From NCBI GenBank assembly GCA_023379675.1, contig JAMCPL010000018.1:1-59749 (forward strand): DNA of 59,749 bases, in the 5' to 3' direction. Shown here one piece after another: positions 53,047 through 59,749 of this stretch. How positions within the stretch are numbered: position 1 is the stretch's first letter; each line of letters begins with the position of its first letter. The position numbers were made by a program, and so were the translations under genes. The notes under the pieces were generated by a model. The model had not been told where the DNA came from and made no database searches. It saw only the letters and a list, made by a program, of their open reading frames with translations. This DNA is from Actinomycetota bacterium (GTDB lineage Bacteria > Actinomycetota > Acidimicrobiia > Acidimicrobiales > JAMCPL01).

Positions 53047-53090
53047 GCATACAGGCCTGGCTACTTCAGGCAAGCAGCAGGCCTGTATGC
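53047..53090. terminator. Strong bidirectional stem-loop between nadA and the aminopeptidase gene
   Basis: GCATACAGGCCTG (53047-53059) pairs perfectly over 13 bases with CAGGCCTGTATGC (53078-53090) around an 18-base loop. It lies 102 bases after the nadA stop and 7 bases after the aminopeptidase stop, in a convergent region. No U tract follows on either side. Confidence 0.6.
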
Positions 53091-53096
53091 CGGTCG

Positions 53097-54779
53097 TCAC
53101 GCCCACGAAGAGCAGAGTTCGACCAGCAGCCTTACGCCCCAGCCAGTCCCTCCCTTGCACAGGTAGCCGCTGTCCTCCTCAGACCTCGCTGGTCCTGCAA
53201 TATCAAGATGAGCCCATGGCAGGGAGCAGGTAAAGCGATCCAGCACCAGCGCCGCCACGATCGATCCAGCCTGGCCCGGCTTACCGATATTCTTCATGTC
53301 TGCAATTTCAGAATCTATATGTCCACGATATTCTTTGGCAATTGGCAGCCGCCAGACCCTCTCGCCGGCCTGCAACGAAGCATCCATCACCTTGACGGCA
53401 AGTTTCTCGTCATTGCAGAACATCCCTGCTATTTCCTTGCCGAGCGCGATTACGCAAGCGCCGGTCAGGGTAGCAACATCTATTATCGCATCAGGATTCA
53501 TCTCTGCTGCCAGCGAGATTGCGTCGGCTAGGATCAGCCGCCCCTCTGCGTCGGTATTGAGTACCTCCACGGTGTGGCCGTTGCGCATCGTCAGTACGTC
53601 ACCTGGCTTGATCCCACTTTCCCCTGGCATGTTTTCAGCAAGTGGCGCAATGGCCGTCACCTTGATGCCCACTCCAAGCCGGGCACAAGCCAGAGCGGTG
53701 GCGCATACTGCAGCCGCACCGCTCATGTCAGTCTTCATGGTGGCCATCGGCTCAGCAGACTTGATCGAAAGTCCGCCTGAATCAAAGGTAATGCCCTTGC
53801 CCACCAGCACGATGCTGGGGACATCACCATCCTCAGAGAGGCTGCCCGGCGCAGACGCGTCCCCAGCCGGATCGTAAGTGATCTTCAGTAGCCCGGGAGG
53901 TTCGCTTGATCCCCTGGACACGCCTGCAAGCCCACCCAGACCTTCCTGCGCTATGCGCATCGCATCCCATATCTCCACACCAAGGCCTGCCTCACCTGCG
54001 AGATTGCCGACCCGTTCACAAAATATGCTGGGCGTCATGTCGCCTGCTGGGGTATTGACCAGATCACGGGCAAGCATAGCGCATGAAGCCACAACCTCTC
54101 CTCTCGCGTGCCCTCCTCTTGTCCATCGTTTGTTCCTGCCGTCATGTACGTTATCCGAAAACCGTTCATGGTCCGTCCCGCTGGCTGGAGGATCAGTCAC
54201 CATCGAGGCAATCACTACGGTACGCTGCTCACCCGCTTGCTCCCTTCCCGTCTTGTACATGTCAAAACTGTACGATCCGAGCAGCAAACCCTCGGTGATC
54301 GCCTGCAAATCAGCTTCAGTATTGACTGGTGGACCGAGCAGCAGGCATGCGCCCCCCGTTACGTGACCAGTATCCATTATCCCGATCTGGCGGGACAATA
54401 CCGCTCCCGCCACCCGCAATGACTCCCGGACCATCGCTACCGCAGTTTCGCAGGCATCCCCGCCCAGGTCGCCACCGGTTGGCTGCCGGCCAGTACCGAT
54501 CAATACGATAAGCGGCTCCCCTGATCCCTGGGGAATCACCAGGGACGACCCCCGCTCACCCCTGAAGCCTCGTAGATCGCACCTGGATGCCGTTACAAGA
54601 TCGGCAAGCCAATCCATCTCGCCTAGCACCATGTCTGAAATGCCGACGCACTGTTCACCTCCCGTGCCCTCTGCCACCAGCACCCCTATAAGGCATAATT
54701 CGCCAAGCTCTTCCCTCGCCATCCGGATGGCCTCACCTGGCCAGGTATATAACAGCTTGGTCGAGAGTCTCACTGCCAC
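53097..54779 (-). CDS. pepA: Leucyl aminopeptidase (M17)
   Basis: A 560-residue M17 metallopeptidase that removes N-terminal residues from peptides. The C-terminal catalytic half has LVGKGITFDSGGLSIK, MKTDMSGAAAV and the signature NTDAEGRLILADA at about residue 405, with the Lys, Asp and Glu ligands in place. The N-terminal regulatory half is variable, and an Asp/Arg/Gly-rich linker (HDGRNKRWTRGGHARG) joins them. The frame starts at GTG 54779; a second GTG two codons later is as likely. It is longer than E. coli PepA because of insertions. Convergent with nadA. Confidence 0.94.
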   Translation of the reverse strand: MAVRLSTKLLYTWPGEAIRMAREELGELCLIGVLVAEGTGGEQCVGISDMVLGEMDWLADLVTASRCDLRGFRGERGSSLVIPQGSGEPLIVLIGTGRQPTGGDLGGDACETAVAMVRESLRVAGAVLSRQIGIMDTGHVTGGACLLLGPPVNTEADLQAITEGLLLGSYSFDMYKTGREQAGEQRTVVIASMVTDPPASGTDHERFSDNVHDGRNKRWTRGGHARGEVVASCAMLARDLVNTPAGDMTPSIFCERVGNLAGEAGLGVEIWDAMRIAQEGLGGLAGVSRGSSEPPGLLKITYDPAGDASAPGSLSEDGDVPSIVLVGKGITFDSGGLSIKSAEPMATMKTDMSGAAAVCATALACARLGVGIKVTAIAPLAENMPGESGIKPGDVLTMRNGHTVEVLNTDAEGRLILADAISLAAEMNPDAIIDVATLTGACVIALGKEIAGMFCNDEKLAVKVMDASLQAGERVWRLPIAKEYRGHIDSEIADMKNIGKPGQAGSIVAALVLDRFTCSLPWAHLDIAGPARSEEDSGYLCKGGTGWGVRLLVELCSSWA

Positions 54780-54961
54780 CTACCGTTCCCGGCACTGTAT
54801 GATCCGTACCATTCAATACCAGCCGCCTGCAAGCACGCACCGCCACATAAAAAGCCCGGGGAATGAGACTCTTGCGACTCGACGGCTGCCAACCCCGCCG
54901 GTACGGCTGCTGCCGCCACCCAAGGCAACCTCATGCCAGCATCACAGTAAGCCAAAACCGC

Positions 54962-56077
54962 TCAGAAACCTATCCGGGTAGCCAGCAGTTCTCTGTGATA
55001 GCTCGGATCTCCCAAGAACAACTCGGACGATTTGGCCCTCTTGAAATAGAGATGTGCGTCATGTTCCCAGGTAAAACCTATCCCTCCATGGATCTGGATG
55101 TTCTCGGCTGCAGCGTGAAAATATGCCTCTGAGCAATATGATTTGGCCAGGCTGGCCACTACGGGGACCTCGTCGGAATCATCAGCAAGAGACCACCCGG
55201 CATAGTATGCCGCCGAGCGAGCAGACTCCACTTCCATCAGCATGTCGGCGCACTTGTGCTTTATGGCCTGGAACGATCCGATCGGGCGCCCGAACTGGAT
55301 GCGAGTCTTGGCATACTCAACAGACATGTCCAGGCACCTCTGAGCGCCACCGACCTGCTCGGCTGCCAAGGCTGCTGCGGCACGGTCCAAAGTGCCCGCT
55401 ATGACATCATGAGCAGCCCCCTCTTCTCCGATAAGGCGCGCAGGTGTAGAGGAAAACTCCAGCCTGGACTGCTTGCGCGTCATGTCCATAGTGACCAGCC
55501 GGGTCCTGGTCAGGCGTGGTGCATCACCGTCGACCGCGAATAGGCTTACTCCCTTACCAGTCCTGGCAGCTACTATTATCAGGCTGGCGGTATTGCCATC
55601 CGTAACAAACATCTTCGCTCCATCCAGAGTCCATCCACCAGCCCCACCGCTGGCCCCAAGGGTCACGCCATCAAGGTCCCACCGACCGGAGTCCTCCACA
55701 TATGCAAACGTTGCCACCGTCTCGCCCGACGCTATACCTGGTAGGTAATCGTTCTTGGCGGCATCATCGTTGGACAGCAATAAGGCATTGGCGGCCAGCG
55801 CCACTGTCGAGAAGTACGGGGCGCACAGCAACGATGCGCCCATCTCCTCCAGAACTACCACCAGCTCGACATACCCGAATCCCGCTCCCCCGTACTCTTC
55901 AGGTATGGTCAGAGCGGTCAGTCCCAGCTGGCCGGCCATCTGCTCCCACACTACCTTGTCATACCCCTCGTCTGTCTCCATGAGGGACCTGACCTCCGTC
56001 ATCGGCGACTTGTCATCAAGGAATCGACGCACTTGACGCCTGAGCTCATCCTGTTCTTCGGTGAAGGCAAAAATCAT
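54962..56077 (-). CDS. Acyl-CoA dehydrogenase
   Basis: A 371-residue flavoprotein from the ATG at 56077 (MIFAFTEEQDELRRQ), preceded by GGAG eight bases upstream. The fold is complete: LGLTALTIPEEYGGAGFGYVE, the FAD/substrate middle domain, ARIQFGRPIGSFQAIKHKCADM-like signature (YAKTRIQFGRPIG), and NIQIHGGIGFTWEHDAHLYFKRAK at the end. It oxidises acyl-CoA to enoyl-CoA, passing electrons to ETF. It belongs to the type that often pairs with a second dehydrogenase gene; here that gene lies about 1.5 kb away on the other strand. Substrate is not readable. Confidence 0.93.
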   Translation of the reverse strand: MIFAFTEEQDELRRQVRRFLDDKSPMTEVRSLMETDEGYDKVVWEQMAGQLGLTALTIPEEYGGAGFGYVELVVVLEEMGASLLCAPYFSTVALAANALLLSNDDAAKNDYLPGIASGETVATFAYVEDSGRWDLDGVTLGASGGAGGWTLDGAKMFVTDGNTASLIIVAARTGKGVSLFAVDGDAPRLTRTRLVTMDMTRKQSRLEFSSTPARLIGEEGAAHDVIAGTLDRAAAALAAEQVGGAQRCLDMSVEYAKTRIQFGRPIGSFQAIKHKCADMLMEVESARSAAYYAGWSLADDSDEVPVVASLAKSYCSEAYFHAAAENIQIHGGIGFTWEHDAHLYFKRAKSSELFLGDPSYHRELLATRIGF

Positions 56078-56181
56078 ACCTCTGTCTCCTTCTCGTATCA
56101 CCCCTTGATCCGGACTGCCCGACCATACAAGATATTAAATCCACTTGACCGTCCAGTCAAAATCATTCCGTGCAAGCGCTG

Positions 56182-57432
56182 CTACCTACGATGCACCTTG
56201 CCAGGAGCACCTCCGGTAGGGAGCACCTGCGTCTGAACCTCGCCTGCCTCTGCCTCCACATCCGCAGGAGCGTAAGCAGACCGGGTGGACCTGTGAAGAG
56301 CACTCCCAGGCATTACTGCAGTGGTATCGGGAGCAGGCTCGTTAGCATCGTCTCTCTTGCCGCTGGCACCCCCGTCGCTGCCTGCACCGGCATCGATCCG
56401 CTCCCCCTCCAGTCTGATGCGAGGCAATGCCTCAGGATACCTGTCCTTGAGGAAGCTGATGAGCTTCTCCCGCACCTCGCACTGGAGATCCCACGAATCC
56501 TGCGAATTACGCGCACTCATCAGTGCTCTCACCTGCAAAGTAGATGGACCCGCACCTGTAACCTGGAGATTCCACACAGCTCCGCTCCAGCGAGGAGATG
56601 CCTGCAATATCCGGCGCAACTCATTTCGTATCTCCTCGACCGGCGCCCTGTAATCGACCTCGAGATGGACATAGCCAAGAAGATCGGCTCCGGAGCGGGT
56701 CCAGTTCTCGAAAGGATTCTGGACAAACCACGATATGGGCAGTACAAGGCGGCGAAGATCCCATATCCGTACCACCACGTATGTGAGACTGATCTCCTCG
56801 ATGCGCCCCCAGTGCCCATCTATGACGACGACATCATCCACGCGGAACGGCTGCGCTATCCCGATTTGAGCACCTGCAAGGAGGTTGGTCATGATTGGCT
56901 GCGCCGCTAACCCGACAACAATGCCCACTATGCCTGCTGATGCCAGCAGCGACGCGCCATAAGTCCTGACCTTTCCAAAGCTCATGAGGATCGCACCAAC
57001 CGCTATAATCAGTATGATTACTCCCACAACTCTACGAAGCAACCTCACTTGGGTATGGATACGCTGAGCTTTGTCAGTATCACCCTGACCAGCACCAGCC
57101 AGGGTATATTTGGCGAGGATCACATCCTCTGCAACAGAAACAAGCCGGATTGCCAACCATGCAATAGCCAATATGATCACGACCCCCGCTCCGTGGTCGA
57201 ACCATCCGCTCAGGTAACCGGGGAGCCGTACGGCAGGAAGAGCTGCAGCCATAGCTACGAAGGGGAGCAGTACACGCAGCGGGCCTTTCAGGTGCTGGAA
57301 ACTAGCTTGCGTAAGCACATGGTGACGCCTGCGTGCCAGCACTATGGCTGATGCAATGCCGATCGCCTGGATCATATAGCCGCCTACAAGACAGCCTGCC
57401 AGGATGGAAAGCGCCTCCGGTAAGCTCACCAT
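56182..57432 (-). CDS. MscS-family mechanosensitive ion channel
   Basis: A 416-residue channel from the ATG at 57432. Several N-terminal helices (about 7-30, 52-70, 80-100, 145-165) lead to the pore helix and beta domain: SLLASAGIVGIVVGLAAQPIMTNLLAG, then VDDVVVIDGHWGRIEEISLTYVVVRIWD and RRLVLPISWFVQNPFENWTR. The conserved NL / PF(R) elements and the C-terminal alpha/beta part are present. The last 70 residues are an Asp/Ala/Gly/Ser-rich tail ending in the sequence partly shared with the region after UPF0182. Channels of this family release solutes on hypo-osmotic shock. The open frame continues to 57675, but the family start is this ATG. Confidence 0.93.
   Translation of the reverse strand: MVSLPEALSILAGCLVGGYMIQAIGIASAIVLARRRHHVLTQASFQHLKGPLRVLLPFVAMAAALPAVRLPGYLSGWFDHGAGVVIILAIAWLAIRLVSVAEDVILAKYTLAGAGQGDTDKAQRIHTQVRLLRRVVGVIILIIAVGAILMSFGKVRTYGASLLASAGIVGIVVGLAAQPIMTNLLAGAQIGIAQPFRVDDVVVIDGHWGRIEEISLTYVVVRIWDLRRLVLPISWFVQNPFENWTRSGADLLGYVHLEVDYRAPVEEIRNELRRILQASPRWSGAVWNLQVTGAGPSTLQVRALMSARNSQDSWDLQCEVREKLISFLKDRYPEALPRIRLEGERIDAGAGSDGGASGKRDDANEPAPDTTAVMPGSALHRSTRSAYAPADVEAEAGEVQTQVLPTGGAPGKVHRR
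56218..56260. repeat. Copy B of the shared gene-end sequence
   Basis: Blocks AGGGAGCACCTG, TCTGAAC and CTCCACA occur in the same order as at 1353-1389. Here they lie inside the C-terminal coding part of the mechanosensitive channel gene, encoding the region around VEAEAGEVQTQVLP. Confidence 0.4.
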
Positions 57433-57562
57433 TCCATCATAACTGTTTGCAGTACAACGAACTGCACGATCCAGCAGACTTGGAAAGCAAACCGGATCGC
57501 TGGTAAGGTTACAGTTTAGCTGAAGCCGACCAACAACGGCAAGATGATAGCGAGGCGAGTGT

Positions 57563-58804
57563 ATGGCTGGATCGATTTCAGAAGAACAGTTCGAGAAGGA
57601 TGCTCTGGCTTTCCTGCGGGCAAATGCAAAACCCAGAGTGGAGATACGCCAGCGGTGGGGTGAGGGCTCCGACAAGATAAGCCTGTTCCCCGAGCGTACT
57701 CCTGAGGAAGACCGTGCCGACCTGGAAACTGCGCGTCACTGGGCCCAGATCCGCTTCGATGCCGGATTTGGATGGATCACGGGTCCGGAGCGGTATGGTG
57801 GTAGGAACCTTGATCGCTCCTTCCAGCGCACATATGATCGGCTGGAGTCCTCCTTTGAAATACCGTCCCAAGCAGTATTCGGTATCGGGCTCGGGATGAT
57901 CGCACCGACAATCCTGGCTCACGCCATCGAAGAAGTCAAGCAAAAGTACCTGCGCAGCCTCTACCGGGGCAACATAGTGGCTTGCCAGCTCTTCAGCGAA
58001 CCAAGCGCAGGCAGTGACCTTGCCAGCCTGCAAACGAAGGCGGTGAGAGATGGCGACGAGTGGATCATCAATGGCCAGAAAGTGTGGACCTCAGGTGCAC
58101 ATCTTTCGGATGTCGGAGAGATAATCTGTAGAACCGACCCATCAGTGGAAAAGCACAGGGGCTTGACGGGCTTTGTGGTGGATATGCATTCACCAGGTGT
58201 CGAAGTGAGGCCGCTCCGCCAGATGACCGGAGGCGCATCGTTCAACGAGGTGTTCTTCACCGATGTCCGCGTTCCCGACAGCCATCGGCTGGGTGACGTC
58301 AATCAGGGATGGTCCGTAGCGCTTACCACGCTTATGAGCGAGCGCGCTGCTATTGGCGGAGGCAGCGGTGGATCAGGGCTTGGAGCCCTGGGAACTTGGA
58401 GATTGATCGAGACTGTAAGGCAGATGGGTAAATCGTCTGATCCGCTCATACGCCAGAACCTTGCCCAGGTAATCATATCGACAAGGGTTGCCTCTTATAC
58501 CAATTTGCGTGCAATGTCAAAGCTGGCGGCAGGTCAACTACCCGGGCCGGAAATGTCAATTGCAAAGCTGTCGCTTACCCAGAACTTCACAAGAATATGC
58601 AACCTGCTGTCGGAGGTGCTCGGCATGAAGATCACCGCTGACACCGGGGAATGGGGAACCTACGCATGGTCGGAGTTCCTGCTATCCGTACCCGGCATGC
58701 GCATAGCAGGAGGAACCGACGAGGTCATGCACAACATCGTGGGCGAGAGGGTGCTCGGACTGCCAAAGGAACCCAAAGTACCCAGTACGATGTCGTTTGA
58801 GTAG
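57563..58804 (+). CDS. Acyl-CoA dehydrogenase
   Basis: A 413-residue acyl-CoA dehydrogenase. The N-terminal helical domain is followed by QLFSEPSAGSDLASLQTKAVRDGDEWIINGQKVWTSGA split across the FAD-binding strand motifs, RPLRQMTGGASFNEVFFTDVRVPD, and a C-terminal helical domain ending GGTDEVMHNIVGERVLGLP. The last motif contains the FAD-contacting loop seen in this branch. An insertion of Gly/Ser (AIGGGSGGSGLGALG) sits in the loop before the C-terminal domain. It is divergent from the mscS-like gene and monocistronic. Substrate unknown; fatty-acid or steroid-side-chain type acyl-CoAs are possible. Confidence 0.92.
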   Translation: MAGSISEEQFEKDALAFLRANAKPRVEIRQRWGEGSDKISLFPERTPEEDRADLETARHWAQIRFDAGFGWITGPERYGGRNLDRSFQRTYDRLESSFEIPSQAVFGIGLGMIAPTILAHAIEEVKQKYLRSLYRGNIVACQLFSEPSAGSDLASLQTKAVRDGDEWIINGQKVWTSGAHLSDVGEIICRTDPSVEKHRGLTGFVVDMHSPGVEVRPLRQMTGGASFNEVFFTDVRVPDSHRLGDVNQGWSVALTTLMSERAAIGGGSGGSGLGALGTWRLIETVRQMGKSSDPLIRQNLAQVIISTRVASYTNLRAMSKLAAGQLPGPEMSIAKLSLTQNFTRICNLLSEVLGMKITADTGEWGTYAWSEFLLSVPGMRIAGGTDEVMHNIVGERVLGLPKEPKVPSTMSFE

Positions 58805-59040
58805 CTGATCCATCAGCCTGCAAGTGAGATAAGACGGCTCGGTCTGGTCGCTAATCGGCATGTCAAGTCGCATCGAAGTTGGCAATAGCAAAATTGGGGA
58901 TTACGCCAACGAGTTCGCCTCGTGGCAGTTGAGATGGCGCTTGACAACGACAACAAGTCTAACATGCATGTAGGAAATCCCGGCAATTGCACAAGGAGTC
59001 GATAACGACCATTGGTAGGATCGTTGGGGAGTGAAAATAC
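58805..59040. other. Intergenic region, nothing recognised
   Basis: No gene, stable RNA or clear terminator is visible after the acyl-CoA dehydrogenase. The open frames here lack family resemblance. Confidence 0.5.
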
Positions 59041-59157
59041 ATGGGAGACGATGGATTGGTCACTGTTGTCGATATAGACCACCTGGTCAATCTGAGAGCG
59101 AAACTGTTCATCAAATCCGTATATGGGAAAAGTTCAGCGAAAAGGAACCCATTATGA
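59041..59157 (+). CDS. Small ORF of uncertain status (38 residues)
   Basis: ATG at 59041 has GGGGAG nine bases upstream and opens a 38-codon frame (MGDDGLVTVVDIDHLVNLR...) with plausible amino-acid composition. The same frame continues after its TGA into the 46-residue ORF at 59182, so the two may be pieces of one decayed gene interrupted by a stop. No family is recognised. Confidence 0.3.
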   Translation: MGDDGLVTVVDIDHLVNLRAKLFIKSVYGKSSAKRNPL

Positions 59158-59181
59158 AAGAGTAACCATTCAGGTACTCTG

Positions 59182-59322
59182 ATGCGGATGCAGGCTGCCG
59201 AGGCGGCCATGGAGTTGCGTGAAATCCAAGCGTACGGCGGTGTTCGTCATGAGGAACTCGGCATCCCTGAGGAAGAGATTGATGCTCGTATCAAGGCGTT
59301 TCTCATTGCGGAGCAGGTCTAA
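59182..59322 (+). CDS. Small ORF of uncertain status (46 residues)
   Basis: An Ala/Glu-rich, helical-looking 46-residue frame (MRMQAAEAAMELREIQ... ending FLIAEQV). It contains the natural-looking phrase HEELGIPEEEIDARI. It is in frame with the ORF ending at 59157, separated by one stop codon and eight sense codons. It may be the surviving 3' part of a degraded gene near the broken doc locus. Confidence 0.3.
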   Translation: MRMQAAEAAMELREIQAYGGVRHEELGIPEEEIDARIKAFLIAEQV

Positions 59323-59374
59323 GGCTCCTGTCCTTGGTCGACAGGAGCTTCTCAGACTCTGCTGGAGCATCGGA

Positions 59375-59749
59375 TCAGCCTTCGATGTTCGAGGCGATCC
59401 ACTCGGTCAGCTCGTCGATACTGATCTCCCCGGTGGCGACGCGAACCATCGTCGTGACAATGTCGTCGGTGTCCTCCAGAGTCCACGCTCGTCCGTTGAC
59501 CACGATGAATCGCCACATCGTCATGTAGGCTGAACGCTTGTTGCCATCCGGCAACGGATGGTTCTAGACCAGGCGTTCCAGCAGGATCGCTGCCTTTCGC
59601 TCGAACTCCGGGTAGAATTCGACGCTGCCAAATGTTGCCTGAGGAGCTGCCAAGGCGGATTCAGCGAGGCCGATGCCTGCGCCTTTGGCAAGCATCTCGC
59701 CGTCGATACCAAGGATGAGTTCGGCGATCGACAGGTAGTCACCGATGCT
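59375..59749 (-). pseudogene. Doc/Fic-type toxin gene interrupted by an amber codon, cut by the window end
   Basis: The minus strand reads, from the window edge, SIGDYLSIAELILGIDGE ... SALAAPQATFGSVEFYPEFERKAAILLERLV, then TAG (59564-59566), then NHPLPDGNKRSAYMTMWRF and on to NIEG and TGA at 59375-59377. The NHPLxDGNKR segment is the Fic/Doc active-site loop, so the stop lies directly before the catalytic His. One base change (for example CAG or TGG to TAG) explains it. Doc toxins phosphorylate EF-Tu and are normally encoded downstream of a Phd-type antitoxin, which would lie outside the window. As read, the truncated product lacks the active site. Confidence 0.8.

Noticed and set aside
57433-57675. 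81-residue N-terminal extension of the MscS-like protein
   Set aside because: It runs into the divergent acyl-CoA dehydrogenase gene and lacks channel-family sequence; the ATG at 57432 gives the expected start.

Overview
The window reads as a chromosomal segment of a medium-GC actinobacterium. The phylum call rests on a UPF0182 membrane protein, a mycothiol S-conjugate amidase (Mca), the actinobacterial Psp set (PspA, PspAA, HtpX, PspAB), the murI / MBL / rph / rdgB cluster, a uvrC-rapZ-yvcK cluster, a DUF6186-like protein and HadAB-like MaoC proteins. Acidimicrobiia is my best class-level guess (inference, not proven). Almost all of the window is single-copy housekeeping sequence. The accessory-looking parts are the two edges: an IS21-like repeat array at the left end and a broken Doc toxin gene at the right end.

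Layout, left to right. 1-1,350: IS-end-like repeats, an isochorismatase-like hydrolase, and an initiator tRNA with a near-perfect promoter. 1,406-9,500 (minus strand): UPF0182, a DivIVA-type protein ending in an unexpected phage head-morphogenesis-like Cys/His motif, and the four-gene Psp envelope-stress operon. 9,782-16,811: mca on the plus strand faces a tightly overlapping minus-strand operon (PduO-type adenosyltransferase, 77-aa protein, DUF1707 protein, degenerate alpha/beta hydrolase, two GT4 glycosyltransferases, a nucleotide-sugar reductase, a 25-codon ORF, YraN). 17,025-21,380: cobalamin-dependent methionine synthase and tmRNA. 21,386-30,796: a fused indolepyruvate ferredoxin oxidoreductase, a hydrolase, a Nudix hydrolase, uvrA and a DedA protein. 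30,852-36,372: a branched-chain amino-acid type ABC transporter operon with a fused LivHM permease and a small zinc-ribbon-like protein coupled to its end.

36,657-41,889: paired MaoC-type dehydratases, a repeat- and hairpin-rich intergenic region, then rdgB, rph, an MBL-fold hydrolase and murI. 42,169-45,033: two coupled membrane proteins, a heptanucleotide repeat, a GT2 glycosyltransferase and a polysaccharide deacetylase. 45,061-51,621 (minus): uvrC, rapZ, yvcK, an MreB-like actin and a PDZ/Lon-type protease; whiA, the usual neighbour of yvcK, is absent here. 51,827-58,804: nadA, leucyl aminopeptidase, an MscS channel and two acyl-CoA dehydrogenases. The last kilobase holds small ORFs of uncertain status and a doc gene interrupted by an amber codon.

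Three recurrent oddities stand out. First, several gene 3' ends, stop codon included, are directly repeated a short distance downstream (rmd, rdgB, the DUF6186-like gene). Second, conserved enzymes (UvrA, UvrC, MetH, PduO, LivF) carry low-complexity Gly/Ala/Ser/Asp-rich insertions. Third, ATGA/GTGA overlaps that imply translational coupling are very common, and several involve very small ORFs. All calls come from reading the sequence; no database search was run.
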